Origin: Elgaria multicarinata webbii
Lineage: Eukaryota; Chordata; Lepidosauria; Squamata; Anguidae
DNA length: 64,000 nt
Assembly (NCBI RefSeq): GCF_023053635.1
Contig: NC_086192.1
Span: forward strand, 15,662,001 to 15,726,000
Direction of reading: 5' to 3'
Part shown: positions 1 through 12,200 of the stretch, piece by piece
Layout: the number at the start of each line of letters is the position of its first letter
How positions within the stretch are numbered: position 1 is the first letter of the stretch
Made by a program: the position numbers and the translations under genes
Notes under the pieces: generated by a model
Told to the model about the DNA's origin: nothing
Database searches by the model: none
What the model saw: only the letters and a program-made list of their open reading frames with translations

Positions 1-153
1 TTAACTTTGTTCTTATCAGTAGTTTGTATTCTGTTAAGCCTAGAACCCATTTTTTTCCTGTGTGTGTTTATATATTCTAGACGACACACTATGTGGATAT
101 TGGATAATGATGAGAGAAGATGGGGAATTTCACGTCTTCGGTTTCATTTAGCC

Positions 154-216
154 CAGCCTTCCTCAACCTGGGGTGCTCCAGATGTGTTCTGGAGTGCCCC
201 AGGTTGAGGAAGGCTG
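154..216. mobile_element. 63-bp hairpin MITE, hAT-type, with 8-bp TSD
   Basis: Almost perfect palindrome, CAGCCTTCCTCAACCTGG to CCAGGTTGAGGAAGGCTG, flanked by the direct repeat ATTTAGCC at 146-153 and 217-224. Eight-base duplications and CAG...CTG ends fit the hAT superfamily. This is the shortest and cleanest of about twenty copies of this family in the window. Confidence 0.85.
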
Positions 217-1074
217 ATTTAGCCAGTTGAATTCTGTGCCTGTAGAGATTTCTAACCACCTTTCATTTCCTCTGAAGAGTTAATCCGCTGGATGGAACAG
301 AATCTCTTGGGGCACTTTGGTTGGTTTTTTTGAGAAGCACCTTGACGATTCTTTTGTGTTGAGCTGCCGTCTTCGGAGAGGCCTCCTCCTCCTCTGCCGT
401 CCTTTCCACCCGTCCTTCTCTTTCTTCACGGGGACTTGCCTCAGCTTGCTTTGACTTTGAGGAACGGGAGGCAGAGGGGGAAATTTCTCCAGTGCCAAAA
501 TAAACACAAAAGCAGGAGGCGAAGCAACAAATTTGAACTTGCAGGGTTCCCCTGACGCGAAGCATCAAAGATCACACACCTGCAGCAAAATGTGCGCTCG
601 GGGTAGGTGGGTGGAAACATGTACAGACATCTGTGTAACTTAACAGGCTTCGAACGAACGGGCTGCACGAAAGCGTTGGCTTGAAGATCAGTCATATGTC
701 TGATGTGCACGTAGGTTCCGTTGAACCCGGACCACGCGGACCATTCAGCGCTGTAGTGTGTGGCTTCCTCCGGCCACTCAGTTTCAGACGGCAGATTGGG
801 GAATCAATGTTTGAATCCTCCCCCATATTAAAACCAAGGGTAGCTAAGTGGAGCTTCGATAGGCAAAGGCAGTCTACCTTGAAAGGCCAGAGAATGGGAA
901 AACAATCACCACTGCCAGAAGATAATGCTGGACTCAGCTTGCAGAAGCCTTCTTACGTCCAGCTCATTTATTTACTTCTATTAGTTATATTTCTATACTG
1001 CCCAACAGCGCAAGCTTTAGTTTTTCAACTAAACCAGATTTTGAACACTCCTTAATCCCCTTTGTGACTCTGCG

Positions 1075-1262
1075 GCTGGACATCAGGAAAAATTTCCTGA
1101 CTTTATCTAGGGAGGTTGTGGGCTCTCCCACACTAGAGGCCTTCAAGAGGCAGATGGACAACCCTCTGTCAGGGAGGCTTTAGGGTGGATTCCTGCATTG
1201 AGCAGGGGGTTGGACTCGATGGCCTGGTAGGCCCCTTCCAACTCTGCTATTCTATGATTCTA
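1075..1262 (+). mobile_element. CR1 LINE 3' end
   Basis: 5'-truncated copy starting in the end of ORF2 (GGACATCAGGAAAAATTTCC) and carrying the conserved CR1 3' UTR (GGTTGGACTCGATGGCC) and a GATTCTATG-type tail. It has an internal gap relative to other copies. Confidence 0.9.
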
Positions 1263-1264
1263 AA

Positions 1265-1574
1265 TAGGGTGGCCCTATGAAAAGGAGGACAGGGCTCCTG
1301 TATCTTTAACAGTTGCATAGAAAAGGGAATTTCAGCAGGTGTCATTTGTATATATAGAGAACCTGGTGAAATTCCCTCTTCATCACAAACAGTTAAAGCT
1401 GCAGGGGCTATACTAGAGTGACCGGACTTAAAAGAGGGCAGCTTTAACTGGTGGGATGAAGAGGAAATTTCACCAGGTTCCCCATATATACAAATGACAC
1501 CTGCTGAAATCCCCATTTCAATACAACTGTTAAAGATACAGGAGCCCTGTCCTCCTTTTCATAGGATCGCCGTA
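1265..1574. mobile_element. Foldback hAT-like element, copy 1
   Basis: About 310-bp near-palindrome with ends TAGGGTGGCCCTATG and CATAGGATCGCCGTA. Arms share AGGAGGACAGGGCTCCTGTA and ATTTGTATATAT motifs. It abuts the tail of the preceding CR1. No clear target duplication survives for this copy; classification comes from copies at 25.8 and 38.9 kb. Confidence 0.75.
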
Positions 1575-1811
1575 GCTTAAAGCGGAGGCCGCTGCCTGAA
1601 ATACTTCCTATCTTTTTAATGGTATGACTTCAGTTCGCCACTTTCCTTTTCTTTTCCCCCTCGTAACTCAGCTAACGCTTACATTTCAGGGGCCAAGACA
1701 AAGTCTGGGTGTGTATTGCCTTGTTTTCAAACTTTGGCAAAGTTTTGGATTATTTTCTTTCTTGTTTTCCTCCACCCACCCACCCCTTCATTTCTCTTTT
1801 CTGTGCTTTAG

Positions 1812-4800
1812 GTTAAGAAACAAATATTGGATGAAGAAATTTACTGCTCTCCTGAGGCTACCATTTTGTTGGCTTCTTATGCCGTTCAAGCCAAGGTGGG
1901 GCTCTAAAATTGCTGTGTTGTCACCTTTTATTCTGTCGGGGATGCTTTAGGGTGGATTCCTGCACTGAGCAGGGGGTTGGACTCGATGGCCTTGTAGGCC
2001 CCTTCCAACTCTGCTATTCTATGATTCTATGATTCTAAGGTCACCCTGATGGTGACTCATTAACACGACATGGTGTTGTTTAGCATTTGGATGATCAGGG
2101 GTCTGGAAACAAAGCCCTATGAAGAGAGACTGAAAGAACTGGGCATGTTGAGCCTGGAGAAGAGAAGATGGAGGGGAGACATGAGAGCACTCTTCAAAGA
2201 CTTGAAAGGTTGTCACACAGAGGAGGGCCAGGATCTCTTCTCGATCCTCCCAGAGTGCAGGACACGGAATAACGGGCTCAAGTTAAAGGAAGCCAGATTC
2301 CAACTGGACATTAGGAAAAACTTCCTGACTGTTAGAGCAGTACGACAATGGAACCAGTGACCTAGGGAGGTTGTGGGCTCTCCCACACTCGAGGCCTTCA
2401 AGAGGCAGCTGGGCAACCATCTGTCAGGGAAGCTTTAGGGTGGATTCCTGCATTGAGCAGGGGGTTGGACTCGATGGCCTTGTAGGCCCCTTCCAACTCT
2501 GCTATTCTATGATTCTATGAACGCATCCCGCAGGCTCTGTGGAGTGATGGCTTGTGCGAAGCGTCAGATTTCAGTCCGAAGCAGTCCAAGCTCTAAAAGA
2601 ACTTTCCGAAGTGTGAAGCTTCGGGTTGCACCTTGGAGAGTTCTATTAGATTTCGGACTGGTTCGGATTGAAACGCAGAGCGACTGCACCACTGCCCTGA
2701 CATCAGAGCCACCAGCCACCAGCGGCGACACCCCCCTGGTAATTCGTGGAAGAGCGGCGATCCCACCTGACCTGTCCCACCCCACCCCCCGCCCCGCTTT
2801 TCATTACAGTATGGCGACTACGACCCCAATCTGCACAAACCGGGCTTCCTGGCTCCAGAGGAGCTCTTGCCAAAGAGAGTAAGTTTTCTTGTTTCCTGTA
2901 CAAAATAAAATAAAAACACACACACTCCTTTCTCCCCAACCTTGACCCCAGGAGGCATTGAGCCATTCAGTCCTTTGACCGAAGGCCAAACAACGTGGGT
3001 CAAAAACACTCCAAATCCCAGGCTGACGCAGCTTAAAACTCCTTCTGCCAGTAATTCAGCCGTCGTGGAGGCCTTTCTAGAATGGGGAGGGGGGCACAAT
3101 GTGCAAAAGCCAGGAGCCCCCCAAACGCTCGTGGGGGGAGGGAGCGAGGGAAGGAGGGCCACCTTGTGATGCAGGGAAGGGTGTGTGGCCATCCGGGGAG
3201 CCTCAGGGGGCTGTTTTGGGATTCCAGGTGGGTCGGATCTCACCCGCGGACCGGTATTTCTACGCTCCTGGCATCAGGTGAAGGTGTGGGGGACTTCACG
3301 TGGGGGGACCCAGTTAGAGCTGCACCTGATAAGACTGCAGCCACACCCCAAAGATTTGAAGAACAAAAATCCTTCCTTCCTTCCTTTCCTTCCTTCCTTC
3401 CTAGGTCCTCCGTCAATATCAGATGACGCCTGCCATGTGGGAAGAGAGGATTACGGCTTGGTACGCTGGGCACCAGGGCGTGGCCAGGTAAGGGAGCACC
3501 CTTGGTGAAAAGCATGGCGTGGGATCGGGAGGGAGGGAGCCCAGAGGGAACAGTGACGCCAGGCCCGCTCGATGTCCTGAGAACGGAGGCTGATTCTTCG
3601 GAGTGTCTCATCTAGTTGCTGGCACTTAGAACAGTTCCCTTTGTTATACCGAATGGTCTTGGGCAGCTTTCTGCAACCTGGTGCCCTCCAGGTTGTGTTG
3701 GATCGCAAGTTCCATAATTCCCAGCCAACAGCCATGCTCGCTGGAACTATGGGCCTTGCGATCTAATACATCTGGAGAGGGCCAGGTTGAGGGAATGCTG
3801 GTTTGGGCCTTTAAGAATGATCCCCCATGACTCTGCCCAAGTTTTGAAGTCAACAGCTGTGGCCCTGCTCTGGGCCAATGCCATCAGGCGGATCTAGGAG
3901 GCAGGGCCTTTTTGGCAGCGGCACCGAGAAACTGGAATGCCCCCTGCTGAGGAGGCTGTGCACAGTTAAGGCTGTTCACAGTTAAGGCATCCTTGGCACA
4001 AGCACACTTTGCCGCCGAACAGTTCCAGTTGGATTTGATGCTCCAGGTGCCGCTGTTTTATGCAACTTTTATAGATGCCGAATTATGTGGTTTCGTCACA
4101 ACGTGCAAACCGCTGCGATTAGCGCTGGTGGGAAAGTGGGATAGGCATCGCGTGAAGTCATTAAATATTGCTGGATTCCCTTCCCTTCCCAACACAACGG
4201 ACCCTGTTCAGACGACACGCGGAGACTTGGTGGCTAAGCACTTTGAGCGTAAACACGATGGCTTATTGTCTTGTGTGAACCATTCCTAACCATGGCGGCT
4301 CCATAACCACGGTTTAAACACACTCACTAGCCATTTGTGAGAGAGCGCTTCGGCTATTGGGCAGTATAAAAATGTAATAAATAAAATTAAAATAAATAAA
4401 TTTGCTGCAAAAGGGTTAGTGGCCTAACCGTGGCTTCGCGCGCCGTCTGAACAGGGTCTGTTGTGTTGGGAAGGGAAGGGCTTTTGTTCTATTTTCACAG
4501 CCCCGTCACAATCCAGCGATATTTACTGACTTCGGGCGATGCCTCTCCCTCTTTCCCGCCACCATTCTTAAGTTTCCTGGACTGGGGTGCCCATTTCTAC
4601 CTGTGCCCTTTTCTCACTCTCGTCCTCTCCCTCTAGGTACGAAGCTGAGATGAACTACCTTAAAATCGCGCAAGACCTGGAGATGTACGGGGTGAATTAT
4701 TTCCCTATCGCTGTAAGTATGTGCGTCAGCGGCATTTCAAGCCCAGGGCTGAATTCCGTTTTGGAGAAGCCACTGGAGTCCGTATTCTAGAAGTGGGTGG

Positions 4801-7800
4801 AGCTGAAAGCAAAACCGGTGGGAGGCGAGCCCCGCCCCCTCCAAATAACAGCAGATTTTTGATTAAGTTCTTACTGGCGGTAACTCATGGGCTGCCTCTA
4901 TGGTGGAGAGTTGCTGCCACAATGTTTATTTATTTATTTATTACATTTTTATGCCGCCCAATAGCCAAAGCTCTCTGGGCGGTTCACAAAAATTAAAACC
5001 ATAATAAAACAACCAACCGGTGAAAAGCACAAATACAAAATACAGTATCAAAAGCACAACCAGGATAAAAACCACGCAGCAAAATTGATATAAGATTAAA
5101 ATACAGAGTTAGAACAGTAAAATTTAAATTTAAGTTAAAATTAAGTGTTAAAATACTGAGAGAATAAAAAGGTCTTCAGCTGGTATTGACGAAAAGAGTA
5201 CAGTGCAGGCACCAGGCGGACCTCTCTGGGGAGCTCATTCCACAACCGGGGTGCCACAGCGGAGAAGGCCCTGCTCCTAGTAGCCACCTGCCTCACTTCC
5301 TTTGGCAGGGGCTCACGGAGAAGGGCCCCTGTAGAGTGAAACCCCACAGTTTCTCTGTTTCGGGGTGGGGGCGGCTAATTCCGATGCTGCAGGAAAATCG
5401 CGGGGTTTCTGGTGAATGGCGGTCCCTCCCTCTGCCCAGGCAGATGGCGACCAAGCGGCGATCGCCTTCTGCCTGGGAACTGTCTCTGCATCGAAGGCGG
5501 AGTGAGGTTAGACGGCGGAATGGCCGTGTTCGCCTCACTCCATCCTGAAAAGTCAGGGTAAGTCCCCGGCTCTTAAAAAGCAGGGCTTCTCCGAAAAGCC
5601 CCGCAGTGGTTTCGAGGCAACGGCTGCGTCATCTAATCGGTCTTCAGAAAGGCATTTCGGCCTTCCGGAATGGGTGGTGGCGGTGGAAATGCACAAAAGC
5701 AGGGAAAACGTGGAACAATTGGTGGTCGGAGAAAGGGGGTGGGGCCATCTGCAGAGCCCTGAATGGCAGGATTTGTCTCCTGGGCAGGCCTGGGATTTTG
5801 CATCCCTAATGCATGGCTTTAAAAAATAAATAAATAGCCCGTATTTATTTATTTGGGGTATTTATAAGCCAGAAGTCTTTGTGCCTGCTGCCTGGAGTAA
5901 ATGATTTGAAGACTGTAGTCGAGCACTTCTGCAGGGCACTGGGTTGGGCAAGGTTGAGCTGGGTACGTAATTGGGCATGATGGGAGCTGTAGTCCCAAGA
6001 CATCTGTAGGGCACCAGCTTCAGGGAACCTGATGCTGTTTATAGGGCTGCCTGTGCTGTCTCCCTTGATATTTAAAAGAGGAGAGCGTGCTCTGGCTGTT
6101 CACTGCACTGCAGAGCTCTGGAGCAGAGCAGGTGAGGAACCGGGGGCAGGTGAAGCCCCGTCCCCTCTCTGCCTGGGGCATCCCCTGGGGTGAGGGTCAG
6201 CAGCCCACCCTGGGACGGCCGGATGCCCGTTTTGGCCCACTTTACAAAGCCGGGCATTGTCGATGCTGGGGCCGTTCTTGTATTTTTCACGCTCAATCGC
6301 TCTGCAGCAAAAGAAGAACCGCACAGACTTCCTGCTCGGGGTGGACGCCAAAGGGATCCATGTTTACAGCATCAATAACCGCTTCTCTCCGAATAAGTCT
6401 TTTGAGTGGAGCAGCATCCGGAACATTTCCTACAGTGACAAAGAGGTAGGAGGGGGTGGGTGGGCACGGCTGAGTGGTAAGAGCCCCCCCTCCCAGGTTT
6501 TATCCTTGGCAGCATCCCCAGGTAAGGCTGGAAAAACGCCTGCCTGAAACTCTAGAAAGCCATTGCTGCTGCCAGACAGTGTGGACAATATTGGGTTGGA
6601 TGGACCCAGGCTCTGACTCAGTGCAAGGCGGCTGCCTGTAATCCTTTGGGCCTGATCATGAGATAAGGTGAGACAGCCACCTGTCAGGGATGCTTTAGGG
6701 TTAGGGCTGCCATACGTCCTGGAAAACCGGGAATGTCACGGTTTCCAAGCATTTCCAAAACGTCCCGGCCAGCCAGTCAAGAATCCCGGATTCCTGTTCC
6801 AACCTCCAAAATGGTGCCTTGAGCCTGATCAGTGGAGTGTCAGCCTCCATATTGAAGTCTCCTCTAGCTTTTGAGAACTAGTGGAGAAATGTAATTTAGT
6901 GCCATTTTTTTTCTGTTTGTTTGCTTAAACTGTTCTTCGCCTATTATTTATTTGCAGGTGCTTAAGTGCTTTAGGCTGCAATCCTATGCATACTTACCTG
7001 GGAGTAAGTCCCATTTAACTTAATAGGATTTGTTTTTGAGTAGACACACATAGGATTGCAGTGTTAGATAACTAAAGCTTAGCTTTCTTTCTTTCCCTAG
7101 ACCTTTACATAGTGCTCTGTGTTGTTGTTGTTTTAAAAGAACCTAGCACCCTCGTCCCCAAAAGAAAATTCTCCTGGTTTTGTGGATTCAGAATATGGCA
7201 ACCTTTTTAGGGTGGATTTCTACATCGAGCAGGGGGTTGGACTTGATGGCCTTAGAGGCCCCTTCCAACTGTACTATTCTATGATTCTATGATGGATCTT
7301 TGGCACCATTAAGGTTGGCAGAACTGGAGACAGGCAAACCCAGCACAGATGCTCCTGTTTATTTCTTTAAATAAAAGAAGAAATAAGTTTAGTATTTTCC
7401 ACTTTATATAAGCTCATCTCTACGGTCAGAAAAAGGGTGATGATGACTCAGCCTCACAAATCTTTGGTCGTCATCGTCCAACCCTTTGTTAATGTTGCTA
7501 CGATGATTTTGAAAACACAATTCCATTCTTTCCAAACGTCAAGAACATTTTATCCTCTCCTGGGCGAAATGAAGAAAGCATCTAAACTTAATGGGCTGCA
7601 GCATTTGCTGTTTAGATAACCTGTTCTCAGTTTTATGTTGTGGGCGGGGATCGTGGTTCAATTTAGATTTTCCATATCACTCACCAAAGTATCTTCGGGT
7701 TGGTTCCAAGGGTAATGTGTTGTGTGTATGGTTTCTTCCACATTTAGGATTGTATTCACTTGCTTTTTTAGAGGGAATGGAAAATACCTTTATTGTCCAA

Positions 7801-8774
7801 TTGTTGCAGACCAGCACATGGTTCTACTCCTAGTTTTTTCTTTTCATACATGATTTGTGGTGGTAGCAGGGTTTTTGGGAGCCACCCGCCCCCCCTACGA
7901 TAAAACACAATTGCAAATTGTTGACTTGGCAAAACTGTAATGTGCATTAAACTACAAACGAGAAGGATCTTGGAATTGTTGTAAATCACAAGCTGAATAT
8001 GAGCCAACAGTGCGATACGGCTGCAAGAAAGGCAAATGCTATTTTGGGCTGCGTTAATAGAAGTATAGCTTCCAAATCGCGTGAGGTCCTGGTTCCTCTC
8101 TATTCGGCCCTGGTTAGGCCTCATCTAGAGTATTGTGTCCAGTTCTGGGCTCCACAATTCAAGAAGGACACAGACAAGTTGGAGCGTGTTCAGAGGAGGG
8201 CAACCAGGATGATCAGGGGTCTGGAAACAAAGCCCTATGAAGAGAGACTGAAAGAACTGGGCATGTTTAGCCTGGAGAAGAGAAGATGGAGGGGAGACAT
8301 GAGAGCACTCTTCAAATACTTGAAACGTTGTCACACAGAGGAGGGCCAGGATCTCTTCTCAATCCTCCCAGAGTGCAGGACACGGAATAACGGGCTCAAG
8401 TTAAAGGAAGCCAGATTCCAGCTGGACATCAGGAAAAACTTCCTGACTGTTAGAGCAGTACGACAATGGAACCAGTGACCTAGGGAGGTGATGGGCTCTC
8501 CCACACTAGAGGCCTTCAAGAGGCAGCTGGACAACCATCTGTCAGGGATGCTTTAAGGTGGATTCCAGCATTGAGCAGGGGGTTGGACTCGATGGCCTTG
8601 TAGGCCCCTTCCAACTCTGCTATTCTGATTCTATGAAAAGCTTCCTCTTTGCAAGTTCAGCACTGTTTTACTATAATGGAAAGAAAAGAGGAAAAAATGT
8701 AACGAAAAGAAAATAATTTAGCACCCCACCCCTATAAGGAACTGCAGCTGACTGAATTTGGGGTAATTGATCAT

Positions 8775-8834
<60 letters not shown>

Positions 8835-9256
8835 CCATAGTGAACAGGAAGCAATAGAATGTCTGGAACCAGAAAACAGGAAGCTTTTAACTAACATTGG
8901 AAAAGACCTCTGCTGAATGGGAGTTATGAGTAACCATTATAGGAGGTTCTTTGCCACAGGGATGAGAATTGCTGGATCCTGTAGAGCAATAGCAAACGCT
9001 CTGTAGAACGTCTGTTTTAATTCCACCTCTGTCTAATTTTATAAAAGCAATGGACGCCTTGGCCGTGCTAAAGGCCTTTCGTGTGGAAGCAACCTGTGTG
9101 TGTTTAGCCATGAGGATCACCCACCTGTCTCTTTGCTCTCTTCAGCTCACAATTAAACCCATTGACAAGAAGGCTGAAGTCTTTAAGTTCTTCTCATCGC
9201 AGCCTAAAGTCAATAAACTGGTAAGGAGATTCTTTCCTGCCTCCTCAAGGGTGGTT

Positions 9257-9289
<33 letters not shown>

Positions 9290-12200
9290 CGGTTTTATTT
9301 GTCTTTTGATTTGATTTATAGCCCACTCTGTCCCAATGGCTTCGGGCAGCTTTTGGCTTGTTAATCACAGAATTCCTCGTTCTTCCTCAATGGGGGATGA
9401 TATTCTGTGCTTTCTCCTTTCACCTGCTCCAACAGGTGTGGCTATGAAAACCTGTCATTTTCTGATAGGAGGAACGCCATTCCCACCCCCAGCCTTGGTG
9501 TTGATACTGGGCCTGTTTAGTCCTGCTGCTGTGGTGATGTTCAGTTGGAGGGGGGGTGTGTTCCTGGCCAACGGGGCCCAATCCTGACACCGGCATCCTT
9601 TTACTCGAATTCGGAAATCCGTCTTTTCCCTCCTTAATCCCTTTTCCCTTGACTCTTTTTCGATGGTCGTCCTATAAGCCGGGACTGCCTTGTTTTTATT
9701 GATTGTACGTAAGCTACACCAGGAGCGTTTTTGTGGCTGGAGGTTTAAATGCATTCAATAAATAAAAAAAATAGGGGTTAGCAGAATGCCGGAGAGCAAA
9801 GGGAGGTCTGTTCCCTTCGTGCCCTACTTGTACCCTTCCCAGAGGCATCTGGGTTGTAGTTTCTGGAAATGCTGGACTCGAAAGGCCTTTGGAGTAGCCA
9901 GGAGAGCGAAACGGAGCCTTCACCTTCAGAGGCAGTCTACCTGCGGATGTTGGCTTTGGAAGAACCCATGCAGAAGGGCTCTTCTTGTTGCATCTCGCTT
10001 GTGGCCTTCCTGGACCCATCCGTTGGAGAAGAGGGATGCTCAGTCCCTCTTGGCCAGATCCGGTAAGAGCGTCTCCTGCGTTCCTTTCCTTCAGATCATG
10101 CAGCTCTTCATCGGGAACCACGACTTGTTCATGAGAAGGAGGCGCGTGGATCCTGTCGAGATCCAGCAGATGAAAGCTCAGGCCCGGGAAGAGAAAGCCA
10201 GGAAGAAGGTGACGTCTGCGTCAGGGGCTGGAGGGCGGGTGGCCATCGCAGAGTTTGAACCCGCTACCCTTTGCGGGCAGAGATCAAGGGCTCTCTGTGA
10301 CGCTGTGAATTGGGATGAGTTTTGCAGCGCCTTGAAGGGCAGAGAGATTTCTTGTGTTTCCGTCTCCGAGCCTTTCCTAAGCCGGTGGTCGCCAGATGTG
10401 TTGGACTGCAACTCCCATCATTCCCATTGGGAATTGCAGTCCAACCCACCTGGACAACGCCAGGTTGGGGAAGGCGGATCAAAAATGCCACAGGACAGTG
10501 TGTGTGTGTGATGTGTCCTACATTATGGAGGACAGTCCTCTATTTGAAGGGCTGTCCAGTCCTAGTCTGGTTTAAAGACAAAGAACGCCTGGCTGAGCAG
10601 GCAGGTACACAGATCACCCGGTCTTTGCTTTCCCTACTGCACTTCTCTTTTAAATTTTATTTATTTATTATTGCATTTATATGCTGCCTTTTTCCTCCAA
10701 GGCGGCATACTTAATCCTCTCCGTTTTATCCTCACAACAGCCCTGTGAGGTGGGTCGGGCTGGGAGTCTGTGACTGGCCCAACGTCACCTAGTGGGTTTC
10801 CGTGGCCGAGTGGGGGCTAGAACCCGGATCTCCGGACTCCCAGTCCGACACTTTAACCACTAGGCCACACTGCCTCTCTAATTGTTTTTTAGCCATTTCC
10901 CCCTCAATCGGCCACCGATGATCTAAATTAGCACGTGCGCGTTTGACGTCCGTCCGTCTCCTCTCTCGTCCTACTGTGTGGGGATGGGATGGAGGCCATG
11001 CGTCTGACGGCCATGCTCCATCACTCATGCGGCTGTGCGGTGGCGCTGCTGACGGCCACGCTTGCTCACCCCCCAGACGGAGCACCAGCGCCTGGCCAGG
11101 GAGAAGCTCCTGCGCGAAGAGGCCGAGCTGGCCAAGGAAGAGCTGGAGCGGCGCCTCTTCGAGGTGGAGGACGAGGCCCGGCAAGCCAACGAGGCCCTGG
11201 TGAGCGGTGCCATGGCAACGGGGCCTCGGAGTAGGTCGTCTTCCCCACCTTGGTGCCTCTCAGGTGTGTGGCATGGCAGCCTCCATCCTCCCCAGCCACA
11301 TCTGGAGGACGCGAGGTTGGGGAAGGACGCTCTAGGAGCTGCCGGCACGCTGACTCTATCCTGAACCTGCTTGAAGGCCGTGACCACTTTTTAAAGCCCA
11401 GCATGGCTTGGGCCCGGGTTACCTGCGGGGTCGCCTTCTCCCGTACAATCCGCCCCGCACGCTCAGGTCCTCTGGGGAGAACTTACTCCAGCCAGCCATA
11501 ACTAGGCTGACAACCATTACCCAGAGGACCTTTTCTTCTGCCGCCCCCAGACTGTGGAATGGCCTGCTGGAGGAGATTCATTGGCTTAGAATCATAGAGT
11601 TGGAAGGGGCCTCTAAGGCCATCCAGTCCAACCCCCTGCTCAGTGCAGGAATCCACCCTAAAGCATCCGTGACACTCGCTCTGAGTTTATCGTATTTAAT
11701 GTTGTTCCCCGCCTCGATCCAGAGGGAGAGGCGGGTATTACATAATAATAATGATAATAATAATGATGATGATGTCGTCTCCAGCGCCGTTCGGAGGCAG
11801 CCGCGGAGCTGTTGGCCGAGAAGGCCCAGATCGCGGAGGAGGAGGCCAAGCTGTTGGCCCAGAACGCCGCCGAGGCTGAGCAGGAGCGGCACCGGCTGGA
11901 GCTGGCCGCCTTGAAAACCAAGGAAGAGAAGCGGCTGATGGAGCAGAAGATGCGGGAGGCGGAGCTCATTGCCATGACGCTGGTGAAGGAGTCGGACCGG
12001 AGGTGACGCCCGGCGTGGGTGGCGGTGGCTGTGCAGGTCTATCCCAAACCCCAAGCTGCAGGGCTGGCGCCAAGGGAAGGCCTGGTTGGGCATCTGCCGG
12101 GGGCCCACGGACAAGAGCGCCCCCTGGAGTTGCTCCTCTTCTTCATCATTGCAGCCGGCTTGCTCCCCTGCCTCTCGCTCCGGCCCAGGCAACCGGGGTG

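Larger units (their letters stand above)
1..1811 (+). other. Intron of the merlin paralogue (between exon-3 and exon-4 equivalents)
   Basis: No coding exon is visible. The merlin segment expected before 1812 (NAEEELVQEIT-like) is absent, so the preceding exon lies outside. The intron holds a 63-bp hairpin MITE, a CR1 3' end and a foldback hAT element (separate entries). A minus-strand Lys/Glu-rich reading frame at 263-568 has no recognisable homology. Confidence 0.7.
6673..7292 (+). mobile_element. CR1 LINE 3' end split by a hAT-like insertion
   Basis: CR1 sequence GTCAGGGATGCTTTAGGG (6673-6702) resumes as TTAGGGTGGATTTCTACA at 7207 and runs to the ATTCTATG tail at 7292. The interrupting element (6703-7206) is listed separately. 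Confidence 0.8.

Noticed and set aside
263-568. Lys/Glu-rich minus-strand frame as a novel small gene
   Set aside because: No homology, no splice partners, low complexity, and it overlaps two other frames of similar length.
9786-10511. 241-codon frame around the merlin-paralogue exon at 10095
   Set aside because: The frame continues into both introns and through a MITE; only 10095-10208 matches merlin.
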